In this document: positions 26,003-34,241 of the stretch, piece by piece | Numbering within the stretch: the first letter of the stretch is position 1 | Layout of the letters: each line of letters starts with the position of its first letter | Source of the DNA: Verrucomicrobiota bacterium | Lineage (GTDB): Bacteria > Verrucomicrobiota > Verrucomicrobiia > Limisphaerales > Fontisphaeraceae | DNA length: 46,679 nt | Assembly (NCBI GenBank): GCA_037139415.1 | Contig: JBAXGN010000038.1 | Span: 1-46,679 of the forward strand | Direction of reading: 5' to 3' | Position numbers and translations under genes: made by a program | Notes under the pieces: generated by a model | Database searches by the model: none | What the model saw: only the letters and a program-made list of their open reading frames with translations | Told to the model about the DNA's origin: nothing

Positions 26003-26583
26003 ATCCGGGCGGCGGTAGCGCGGGTCTGGTCCAGCCAGGTACGACGTTGCTCCGGCGTGCTGGCGATTACCGGGGCGAATACCAACCGCTCCACCAACGG
26101 CACGCCCAGGTTGCGGAATACCACCGTTTTCCAAAACACCTCGAGCGGATCGCCGTACATCTCGATTTCCTTGTCCTGCGGGTTGTTGGCCGTGGTGACC
26201 ACCAGCGCCCGCTGAAGCGGAAGCAACCCTTGGGAGCGCGCGCCACCCTTGCCATCCGGCACAAAGTTATAGGCCCGCCCCGGTCGAAACACGCGATCCA
26301 CCCAGCCTTTCAGAATCGCCGGCGGCTGGCTCCACCAATTGGGATGGACCACCACCAGCCCCATCGCCCGCTCCATTTCCGCCGCGTAAGCCTCAATGTG
26401 CGACGGCAGCGCGGCCCCGCGCGCAAGTTCCTCACTGCGCATGACCGGATCAAACTGCTCCGCATAGAGATCGTGGAAGGCAACCGTGTGCCCGGCAGCC
26501 GTCAAGGCGGAACGCACTGTGTCCGCCAAAGCATGGTTAAAACTGCCCAACGTGGGATGCGCCAAAATAAGGGAAATATTCAT
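25987..26583 (-). CDS. NAD(P)H dehydrogenase (quinone)-like flavoprotein, MdaB/KefF type
   Basis: 198 residues of the flavodoxin-like fold: ISLILAHPTLGSFNHALAD (FMN phosphate loop), LVVVHPNWWSQPPAILKGWVDRVFRPGRAY (FMN and quinone site), and VVTTANNPQDKE. Such enzymes carry two-electron reduction of quinones with NAD(P)H in the cytoplasm. The length is normal for the family. The last four codons and the stop (FAEK-TAA) fall inside an inverted type B repeat box, so the repeat has supplied or replaced the gene's 3' end. The gene is on the same strand as the GxxExxY gene, 68 bases upstream of it. Confidence 0.88.
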   Translation of the reverse strand: MNISLILAHPTLGSFNHALADTVRSALTAAGHTVAFHDLYAEQFDPVMRSEELARGAALPSHIEAYAAEMERAMGLVVVHPNWWSQPPAILKGWVDRVFRPGRAYNFVPDGKGGARSQGLLPLQRALVVTTANNPQDKEIEMYGDPLEVFWKTVVFRNLGVPLVERLVFAPVIASTPEQRRTWLDQTRATAARIFAEK

Positions 26584-26607
26584 GGAAATTGAGAAAATTG
26601 GGGGAAT

Positions 26608-26639
26608 TTATTGCAGAAAAATGAACGGGCAGAAAAATA
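26608..26639. repeat. Type B repeat box, forward
   Basis: TTATTGCAGAAAAATGAACG followed by GGCAGAAAAATA, 25 bases upstream of the flavoprotein start. It faces the inverted boxes that follow at 26730-26986. Confidence 0.8.
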
Positions 26640-26694
26640 TTTTTAATTATTATTTCATGCGGGGAAGCTTGCAGAAAAACGGAAGGCCAAGCGT

Positions 26695-26989
26695 CTTCCA
26701 TCACTTATGGCAAAGCATATTTGTTCTTCATTTTTCTGCAAAATCAGGCTGGTTCATTGCCCTGCAGTAATAACCCTGCATTCACAAAACCCAACCGTCT
26801 TCCACCACTTCTGGCAAAAATTATCTATTCTTTATTTTTCTGCCGGTTCATTTTTCTGCAAAATCCGGCTGTTCATTGCCCTGCGATGATTGCCCTACCT
26901 TCAAGAAAGCCGAGCATCTTCCATCACTCGCGGCAAAACATATCTGTTTTTCATTTTTCTGCCGGTTCATTTTTCTGCAAAATCAGGGC
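26695..26989. repeat. Tandem repeat of about 104-119 bp with inverted type B boxes
   Basis: Units start with CTTCCAYCACT at 26695, 26799 and 26918. Each carries CATTTTTCTGCAAAATC; units 2 and 3 also have TTTCTGCCGGTTCATTTTTC, which unit 1 lacks, explaining its 15-bp shorter length. The third unit is cut short at the stop of the giant Ig-domain gene. This accounts for most of the gene-free stretch 26584-26989. Confidence 0.88.
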
Positions 26990-29900
26990 TTATTCCACCG
27001 GGACGACGCGGTAGAAGCGCAGGGTGCGGGCGGCTTTGTCATCTTGGATGGTCAGGACGTTTTCGGTCGCCACCAGCGGTTCACCCGCCGCCTGCCAGTC
27101 CTGATTCAAGCCGTCCTTGCACTGAACCTGATAGGTCTTGCCCGGCTCGACCGCGAAGGAGAAGCTGACCAGATTTTCCTGGTCCAGACCGGCCGCGAGC
27201 GCAGCCGCAGCAGGTCCGGTCGGCTTGGCGGCTACCAGCGGACCAGCCAGCTTGGGCGCCAGACGCACCATCATTACCTGCGGAACGATAACCGTCACCT
27301 GGGCCACCTGGCTGGTTACGACCCCCACCATGTTGCTGATGACTACCGAGTACCCCGCACTGCGATTGGGGGTCACCGCCGCCAGCGTCAACGTGGGCAA
27401 CACCTGGCCACGGATCGGTATCCCGTTGGACAACCATTGGTATTTCAACGTTGCGGTACCGGTCGCCAACACCTTCAAGACCACCGTCTTTTTCTGAACC
27501 ACGTTCGTGCTCAGCGGCTGACTGGTAATCACCGGCGGGTTCTGAACAAAAATATTGGCCGCCAGCAGGCGGAAGGAACCCACCCGATTGGTTACCCCAA
27601 CATAATACGCGCCGCTATTGGCCAGTTGCGCATTGGTCAACGTAAGCGTGGAATCGGTCGCCCCCGGCACTTTCACGGTCGACTTAAACCATTGGTAGGT
27701 CATCGCAGGCGACCCAGTTACCGTCACACTCACATTGGCGGTGGTACCCACCGGCACATAGAGGTTCTGCAGTTTGGATACGAGCACGGGCTTGAACTCG
27801 ATGGTCAGGTTGGCCACCGCGCTGGTGACAATGCCATAGGCATTACTCAGCACCACGGAATAGGCCGCCGCCTTGTTGACATTGTTCGCCGTGACACTCA
27901 AGAGGGAACTGATCTGCCCCTTGATCGGAACGCTGTTCGAGAGCCACTGATACTTGATCGGTAGTTTGCTGGTAGCCGTCACACTGAACGGGGCCAACGC
28001 ACCAAAGGCGACCACTTTGTTGGTCGGCTGTTTGCTAATGGTTGGCCCGCCCACAAAGGAAAGGAAACCGACCGCACTGGTGGCCGAGCCGTACGCATTG
28101 GTCACCACCGCATAGTAACCACCCCGGGCAGACACGGTGTTCGTCAACTTGGTCAACGTCAACACGTCGCTGGTGGCCCCTGGAACCAACAACCCGTCAT
28201 GGTACCATTGGAACGACAGCGGTGTGCCACCGGCGGCACCCACCACCAAGTTGGAGGTCCCACCACCCACCGGCACAATCACATTGGTCGGGTTAACCGT
28301 GATCACTGGCGGTTGCTGCACCGTCAGCAACACCACCGAACTGGTGGCGGCGCCTTGCGCATTGGTGACCACCACAGAATAATAACCCCCATCGGTCGGC
28401 AGCACATTGGTCAGGGACAGGTGGACATCCAATGCCCCGGCGATCCGCAGGGTATTATGGAACCATTGATAGAACAGGGGTGCCGCACCACTGGCGGTAA
28501 CATCAAAGCCAGCCAAACCGCCCACGCGTGCGGTGGCGGCGACTGGCTGCGCGGTGATCGCAGGTGGCAACAACACCGTCAACGTGGCGACCGAGCTGGT
28601 TGCGGCGCCGTACGCATTCGTCACCACCACCAGGTAATTCCCGGCATCTGTCGCTTGGCTGTTGGCAATGGTGTATTGGCTGTTCGTGGCCCCACTGATC
28701 ACTGATAACGGATTACTGTTCACTGATCTAAACCATTGATAGTGGAACGGAGCGGTGGCGGACACCCCCACCGTCAGGGTGAAATTACCATGCAACCCCA
28801 CCGATTGACTGGCGGGACTGAGCGTAATCGAAGGCGGCAACAAGATCGTCAGCGTGGCCACCGAACTCGTGGCCGAGCCATAAGGATTGCTCACGACCAC
28901 CAGGTAATCGCCAGCATCCCCTGCTTGGCTGTTAGCAATGCTGAATTGGCTGTTCGTGGCCCCACTGATGACTGATAACTGATAACTAGTCACTGCCTTG
29001 TACCACTGATACGCAAAAGGCGCGGTACCCGAGGCAGCCACAGTGAAACTGCCGTTTCCGCCCAACACGACCGCCTGGTTGGTCGGATTCAGCGCGATCC
29101 CCGGCGGTAACAACACCGTCAACGTGGCGACGGAACTGGTGGCCGCACCATACAGATTGGTCACCACCAACTGATAATCCCCGGCATCCAACGCAGCTGC
29201 CGTCGGCAGGCTGTAGGCTGAATTGGTGGCCCCACTGATAACGGATAACGGATTACTGATCACTGACTTATACCACTGATAGGCAAACGGAGCCGTACCC
29301 GAAACCGCCGCGACGAAGCTGACATTGCCACCCAAAACCGCCGATTGATTGGTCGGGTTTAACGTAATGGTGGGCGGCAGGAGCACAGTCAGGGTGGCGA
29401 CCGCACTGGTGGCGGAACCGTACAGATTGGTCACCACGACAACATAATTCCCGGCGTCCCCCGCTTGGCTGTTGGTAATGGCGTATTGGCTGTTCGTGGC
29501 CCCACTGATAACGGATAACTGATTACCAATCACTGATCTAAACCATTGATACGCCAACGGAGCCGTGCCGGACGCGGCAGAAGCCAAACTGGTGGCCCCC
29601 CCCTGCACCACCGACTGGTTGGTGGGATTAAGCGTGATGGCGGGCGGCAACAACACGGTCAGCACGGCCACCGAACTCGTGGCCGAGCCATAAGGATTCG
29701 ACGCCACCGCCAAGTAACCGTCTGCATCCGCCGCCTGCAGATTGGTCAATTGTAATGTGAGATTGGTCGCAGCCAGAATGGGCGTGACACCCTTGTACCA
29801 TTGGTAAGTGAGCGGAGCCGTGCCTGAACCATCCACGGTGAAACTGACCGAGCCACCCACCAAAATCGCCTGGTCAACTGGATGGAGGGTGATGCCCGGC

Positions 29901-32608
29901 TTGAACAACAAACTGAATGCCGCCACGGCGCTGGTCACCGAACCCGAGGCGTTGGTCACCACGACCTGATAGCTGCCAACCTGGGCGGCAGACACATTCG
30001 TCAACCACAACGTGGCATTGGTTTCATTACCCAACAGATTCGTACCATTAAAGACCCATTGATACGACAGCGTCGCCGCCCCCAGAGCGGTAACCGTGAA
30101 AGACGCACTGCCGCCGACAAGCGCGTTGGTATCCTTCGGTTGTGCGGTAATACCGGGGGCATCGAACACCTGAAGCTTGGCGACGAGACTGGTGGCGGAA
30201 CCGTACAGATTGGTCACCACGACAACATAATCCCCAGCATCCCCCGCTTGGCTGTTGGTAATGCTGTATTGGCTGTTCGTAGCCTCACTGATAACTGATA
30301 ACTGATTACTGATAACTGATTTGTACCATTGATAAGCAAACGGCGGTTCGCCCAGCACACCCACCGTAAATGAAGCACTCCCAGCCAGGGACACGGAAGT
30401 ATCGGTTGGTTGCGCCGAAATCGCCGGCGTCTGCAACACGGTCAGCACGGCCACCGCACTGGTCGCCGATCCGTAAGCATTGGCCACCACGGCATAATAA
30501 CTGCCTTCACCGACTTTTTGCACGTTCGTCAGGGTCAGCGCCGCATTGGTGGCCCCCGTCAGCAAGGAACCAAGGCCATACCACTGATAGGTGAACGGCG
30601 TGGTACCAGTCGCGGTCACAGCGAATTGGGCCGTACCCCCAACATACACGGTTTGATTGGTGGGGCTCGAGGCGATGAGGGGCGACTCCAGGATGGTCAA
30701 TACCGCCACCGCACTGGTTACCGAACCGTACGCATTGGCGACCACCACCTGATAGTTACCGGCATCCGCCGCTTGGCTGTTGGCAATCGTGTATTGGCTG
30801 TTCGTGGCCCCACTGATTACGGATAACTGATTACTGATAGCTGATCTAAACCATTGATACGTGAAAGGCACCGGACCCGACGCAACGATCACGAATGCGG
30901 CGGTGTTCCCAGCCAGCACACTTTGGTTGGTCAGGTTGACAGTAATGGTCGGCGGCAGGAGCACGGTCAGGGTGGCTACCGCACTGGTGACAGAACTGTA
31001 CAGATTGGTCACCACCACAAAATAATTCCCGGCGTCCCCCGCTTGGCTGTTGGTAATGGCGTATTGGCTGTTCGTGGCCCCACTGATAACTGATAACTGA
31101 TTACTGATAACTGATCTAAACCATTGATAGTTCGGCGCCGTGCCCGTGGTGGCCACGCTGAAATGAACCGTCCCACCCACGACCACCGATTGGCCGATGG
31201 GATTCAGCGTAATCGTCAGCGGTTGCACCAATGTCAACGCTGCCACCGTGCTGGTCACCGCGCCGTATTGGTTGGTGATTACCACATAGTAACTGGCAGA
31301 AGCCTGCACATTGGTCACGGTTAAGCTCGCATTGACCGCGCCAGCCAGAACCGTGCTGTTCACAAACCATTGGTACGACAGCGCCGTCCCCATGGCATTG
31401 ACCGTAAACGAGGCCATACTGCCGGCCAACGCGGACTGGTCCGCCGGGTTGGCCACAATGGCTGGCGCCAGGTTGGCGGCCAACAGCGCCACCGCACTGG
31501 TAGCGCTGCCATACGCATTGGTGACGATGACCTGGTAACTACCGGCCTGCGTCACCTGGACATTGGTCAGAATCAAGGTGCCATTCGTCATGCCCGCCAG
31601 CACGTTCGTCCCGTTAAAATACCATTGATACGACAGCGGCGCGGTACCCGCTACGGAAACCGCAAACGTGGCGGTGTCACCCGTCGCCACAGCCTGGTTG
31701 GTAGGGGATGCGGTGATCATCGCCGGCACCAGCACAGTAAGCGTCGCAACATCACTGGTGGCTGAACCGTAAATATTGCCCACCACCACTTGATAGTTGC
31801 CAGCGGCAGCAGTCTGGATATTCGTTAAGGCAAGGGACGCATTGGTGGCCCCCGCAATCACATTGGTGGCATTAAAGTACCACGCATAGACAAACGCATT
31901 GGTGCTATAAACCGATACCGTAAACGTCGCATTGGAGCCCAACAAATTGGTGATGCTCTGCGGTTGCGTGGTGATGGCGGGAGCGGGGGGGCTTGGCGGA
32001 CTGTAGGCGGTCAAGTTCCAGTAAGGCATTCCTCCAGAACCCAAAGTTGGAGGAATAATTGCAGGAACTTTTAACACGTCTGGCGGTAGAAAACTAAATA
32101 ACGGCGATAACCCATATAATGTGCCAACTGGTACGTTTCCGGCATCCATGTTGGTTTTGAACGCTTCCCAAGTAGCCCCGTACGTGCTGTTCCATACCCG
32201 CACTTGAAAATGATTGGTGACCGCCGCCTCCACCTTGTAAGCCGTATTCGACGCATTCCCAGCAGTAAAGCGACCATCGAATAATGAATTAAACCCAATA
32301 ATGCCACTGGTATTCGTGTACAGTGCGGTCCCGGTGATGCCACTACTGGCGTTGTCGGGCCAAGTATAAGCACGCCGATCCGTTAGATTGGTGGCGATAG
32401 CATTGGTGCTGTAGTAGATGGCCAATCTTAAACTGCCATAAGTCGCATTGGATTTGATTGTAGATGTACCCGTGAGAGATGCGACTTCGTTTACATTGAA
32501 TATCTTATTTGTTCCCACAGAATTTTGGAAAAGAAAATACCCTGGATCAGCCACCACTGAAACCGCCATGCAGGCCATGAGACCCAGAGCTAAAGTCAAT
32601 TTTTTCAT
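26990..32608 (-). CDS. Giant secreted protein with eighteen Ig-like domains
   Basis: 1872 residues from ATG 32608 (MKKLTLALGLMACMAVSVVA signal peptide); a TTG two codons upstream is not needed. Residues about 20-175 are the GYFxF domain shared with the genes at 13649 and 22138. I count eighteen Ig-like domains (about 205-1775), each with a YQW-type core and an AYGSATSAVATLTVL-like end, joined by short PP linkers. A final 95-residue part (FSFAVEPGKTYQVQCKDGLN...) looks like a small beta domain and closes at FYRVVPVE. Seven Ig domains (4, 5, 7, 10-13) carry ATCAGTN heptamers in frame. No anchor is visible. It is probably an exported fibrous surface or matrix protein. The near-identical domains make recombination between them likely. 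Confidence 0.85.
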   Translation of the reverse strand: MKKLTLALGLMACMAVSVVADPGYFLFQNSVGTNKIFNVNEVASLTGTSTIKSNATYGSLRLAIYYSTNAIATNLTDRRAYTWPDNASSGITGTALYTNTSGIIGFNSLFDGRFTAGNASNTAYKVEAAVTNHFQVRVWNSTYGATWEAFKTNMDAGNVPVGTLYGLSPLFSFLPPDVLKVPAIIPPTLGSGGMPYWNLTAYSPPSPPAPAITTQPQSITNLLGSNATFTVSVYSTNAFVYAWYFNATNVIAGATNASLALTNIQTAAAGNYQVVVGNIYGSATSDVATLTVLVPAMITASPTNQAVATGDTATFAVSVAGTAPLSYQWYFNGTNVLAGMTNGTLILTNVQVTQAGSYQVIVTNAYGSATSAVALLAANLAPAIVANPADQSALAGSMASFTVNAMGTALSYQWFVNSTVLAGAVNASLTVTNVQASASYYVVITNQYGAVTSTVAALTLVQPLTITLNPIGQSVVVGGTVHFSVATTGTAPNYQWFRSVISNQLSVISGATNSQYAITNSQAGDAGNYFVVVTNLYSSVTSAVATLTVLLPPTITVNLTNQSVLAGNTAAFVIVASGPVPFTYQWFRSAISNQLSVISGATNSQYTIANSQAADAGNYQVVVANAYGSVTSAVAVLTILESPLIASSPTNQTVYVGGTAQFAVTATGTTPFTYQWYGLGSLLTGATNAALTLTNVQKVGEGSYYAVVANAYGSATSAVAVLTVLQTPAISAQPTDTSVSLAGSASFTVGVLGEPPFAYQWYKSVISNQLSVISEATNSQYSITNSQAGDAGDYVVVVTNLYGSATSLVAKLQVFDAPGITAQPKDTNALVGGSASFTVTALGAATLSYQWVFNGTNLLGNETNATLWLTNVSAAQVGSYQVVVTNASGSVTSAVAAFSLLFKPGITLHPVDQAILVGGSVSFTVDGSGTAPLTYQWYKGVTPILAATNLTLQLTNLQAADADGYLAVASNPYGSATSSVAVLTVLLPPAITLNPTNQSVVQGGATSLASAASGTAPLAYQWFRSVIGNQLSVISGATNSQYAITNSQAGDAGNYVVVVTNLYGSATSAVATLTVLLPPTITLNPTNQSAVLGGNVSFVAAVSGTAPFAYQWYKSVISNPLSVISGATNSAYSLPTAAALDAGDYQLVVTNLYGAATSSVATLTVLLPPGIALNPTNQAVVLGGNGSFTVAASGTAPFAYQWYKAVTSYQLSVISGATNSQFSIANSQAGDAGDYLVVVSNPYGSATSSVATLTILLPPSITLSPASQSVGLHGNFTLTVGVSATAPFHYQWFRSVNSNPLSVISGATNSQYTIANSQATDAGNYLVVVTNAYGAATSSVATLTVLLPPAITAQPVAATARVGGLAGFDVTASGAAPLFYQWFHNTLRIAGALDVHLSLTNVLPTDGGYYSVVVTNAQGAATSSVVLLTVQQPPVITVNPTNVIVPVGGGTSNLVVGAAGGTPLSFQWYHDGLLVPGATSDVLTLTKLTNTVSARGGYYAVVTNAYGSATSAVGFLSFVGGPTISKQPTNKVVAFGALAPFSVTATSKLPIKYQWLSNSVPIKGQISSLLSVTANNVNKAAAYSVVLSNAYGIVTSAVANLTIEFKPVLVSKLQNLYVPVGTTANVSVTVTGSPAMTYQWFKSTVKVPGATDSTLTLTNAQLANSGAYYVGVTNRVGSFRLLAANIFVQNPPVITSQPLSTNVVQKKTVVLKVLATGTATLKYQWLSNGIPIRGQVLPTLTLAAVTPNRSAGYSVVISNMVGVVTSQVAQVTVIVPQVMMVRLAPKLAGPLVAAKPTGPAAAALAAGLDQENLVSFSFAVEPGKTYQVQCKDGLNQDWQAAGEPLVATENVLTIQDDKAARTLRFYRVVPVE

Positions 32609-32762
32609 ATTCAATTAAATCGCCGCCGGTTAAAAACCATCAAGCGTCCCCTGTCACGTTTCGTCTTTTTTAACGCGTCCACGCGCCATCCCGCCAACAG
32701 GAGCCCGCCCACTTCAAAATATAATCTGTGAGGACGCTACCAAACCCAACCCGCCCCACGCA

Positions 32763-32788
32763 AGCATAAACATGCAGCATAAACATGC
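32763..32788. repeat. Short tandem repeat, 13 bp x 2
   Basis: AGCATAAACATGC occurs twice in a row upstream of the giant Ig gene. The rest of the gap 32609-32912 shows a repeat arm at 32819 and no gene. Confidence 0.7.
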
Positions 32789-32818
32789 TGATTTTGAGAG
32801 GCGAAAAACGGAACGGAC

Positions 32819-32850
32819 CATGGCAAAAAAATTAGCTGGCAAAAAAATTG
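32819..32850. repeat. Palindromic element, type A left arm only
   Basis: CATGGCAAAAAAATTAGCTG followed by GCAAAAAAATTG, preceded by AACGGAAC-GGAC as in other copies. No right arm follows. It lies just beyond the end of the broken nucleotidyltransferase gene and is the last member of the family in the window. Confidence 0.75.
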
Positions 32851-32912
32851 AAAAACCTTTGATTTTGAAGATGGCCCGCCGCGGGAAATGGCGCAAAAAT
32901 GGATTGGTACAA

Positions 32913-33131
32913 TTAGGCGTCGAATTTGCCGCAGATCATATCTGAAAATTCTATCAGTTCAATATCCATCGTTTGGCGGACGAACCCAGCGGCCCGAATG
33001 GCAAATCCGCCAATGATGACATAGCGAGCCTCCAGCCGGTTCAGTTCGCGACACAGACCGGCCAAGTCTTCCACCGTAGGTTCGCAAGGCTCTAGCTCTG
33101 GCGCGGGCGAGTGATCATTTTCCATAGCCAT
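32913..33131 (-). pseudogene. Truncated nucleotidyltransferase (MNT/AbiEii-like) remnant
   Basis: 72 residues. LCRELNRLEARYVIIGGFAIRAAGFVRQTMDIE matches the start of nucleotidyltransferase-fold proteins (GGFA...R.T.DID), where the paired acidic residues bind metal. The second acidic position is Glu. The frame ends 15 residues later (LIEFSDMICGKFDA), far short of the 150-250 residues of intact members, and the rest is not found downstream. A type A repeat arm lies 63 bases past the stop. It overlaps the upstream small gene by 40 bases, as in a two-gene module. It is likely inactive. Confidence 0.55.
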
Positions 33132-33316
33132 TCATCAGCCTCTTCGTGGGAACGAAAGCGAAATACTCCTTTGGGAACATGTACTCCCCCAAAAGCCTGG
33201 CGCCAGGCAGTTGCGTTGGCCTTGGAACTGTTTTGGGGGGACAAGCCTTCAGTCATGCGTCGGCGCTGGCCGACTTGCTTTCCGATGAGCTGTTCATTTG
33301 GTTTTAATGATTCCAT
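33092..33316 (-). CDS. Small protein paired with the nucleotidyltransferase remnant
   Basis: 74 residues. The C-terminal part GVFRFRSHEEADEWLWKMITRP resembles short proteins found just upstream of nucleotidyltransferases in related bacteria. I take these to be possible antitoxin or partner subunits; this is from memory of the pattern and not proven. The 5' half (MESLKPNEQLIGKQVGQRRR) has no recognised motif. The gene overlaps the next frame by 40 bases. From 33317 to 33479 nothing is seen. Confidence 0.45.
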   Translation of the reverse strand: MESLKPNEQLIGKQVGQRRRMTEGLSPQNSSKANATAWRQAFGGVHVPKGVFRFRSHEEADEWLWKMITRPRQS

Positions 33317-33479
33317 GCAGCTCGTTAAAAGTATCGCACCTGCGGTTGTAGCACAAGGTAAACAACTGAGTGAAATACGGAAGATGGCGTCAAACCGTAG
33401 TTTGGCTCGATGTATGCATCCGCTCAGCGATTATTCCAAAGTACTCGCTTTTTATTCATAGCCACACTAGAGTGCCTGG

Positions 33480-34241
33480 ATGAAAACGGTCCCGCTCAAA
33501 ACAGTGGTGCAATATTGTGATCGCCGGTTGCGCACCTCGGAAATCCAGGATTACGAGGGAGCGGTCAACGGGTTACAGGTGGAAAATAACGGGCAGGTCA
33601 GCCGCATCGTGGCGCTGGTGGATGCCAGCCTGGCCACCCTCAAGCTGGCGGTCGCCGCCAAAGCGGATCTGGTGCTGGTGCATCACGGACTATTCTGGAG
33701 CCCCACCCATCCCTGGACCGGGCGACGGCGGGAGTTGATGGAATTGTTGATCACCAACAACGTGGCCGTGTACAGCTCGCATTTGCCATTGGATGCCCAC
33801 CCAAAACTGGGCAACAACGCACAGTTATGCGACGCGCTGGGTTTGAAAAAACGCCAACCGTTTTTCTTTGAGAAAGGTCAGTACCTGGGCTTCAAGGCAA
33901 CCACCCGGATTTCACGTGCCGAGTTGGGAAACAGATTATCTGCCGTGCTTGGGCATCCGCCCATCCTATTACCCGGTGGCCCGGAGCTTTGCCGCAGCAT
34001 CGGCATCGTCACCGGCGGGGCAGGCAGCCAGTTGAAACTTGCCGCCAAAGAAGGCGTGGATACCTTTATCACCGGCGAAGGACCGCACTGGACCTATGCA
34101 CTGGCGGAGGAGCTGGGCCTGAATGTTTTTTACGGTGGCCACTACGCCACGGAGACGTTCGGAGTCAAGGCACTGGCGGCGGAACTCTCCCAAAAATTCA
34201 AAATCCCCTGGCAGTTTATTGATTATCCAACGGGGCTATAG
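33480..34241 (+). CDS. Nif3-like dinuclear metal-centre protein
   Basis: 253 residues, the length of the short form without a PII-like insert. The family's metal-binding motifs are present: LVLVHHGLFW (about 60), SSHLPLDAHPKLGNN (about 100) and FYGGHYATETFGVKAL near the end. Members form toroidal hexamers with two metal ions per subunit. They are often annotated GTP cyclohydrolase 1 type 2, but the cellular role is unsettled. It ends one base before the end of the convergent sulfatase gene. Confidence 0.92.
   Translation: MKTVPLKTVVQYCDRRLRTSEIQDYEGAVNGLQVENNGQVSRIVALVDASLATLKLAVAAKADLVLVHHGLFWSPTHPWTGRRRELMELLITNNVAVYSSHLPLDAHPKLGNNAQLCDALGLKKRQPFFFEKGQYLGFKATTRISRAELGNRLSAVLGHPPILLPGGPELCRSIGIVTGGAGSQLKLAAKEGVDTFITGEGPHWTYALAEELGLNVFYGGHYATETFGVKALAAELSQKFKIPWQFIDYPTGL

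Noticed and set aside
24821-26989. CRISPR array
   Set aside because: Repeats are 104-119 bp tandems with no regular short repeat and unique spacer plan, and no cas gene is present.
10954-32850. Integron cassette array with attC sites
   Set aside because: The palindromes lack the attC core sites, genes point both ways and no integrase is present.
32714-32896. 60-residue minus-strand frame
   Set aside because: It runs through a repeat arm and has no recognisable sequence or ribosome-binding site.
33111-33461. 116-residue plus-strand frame
   Set aside because: It is antisense to the small partner gene, whose protein pattern is more plausible.
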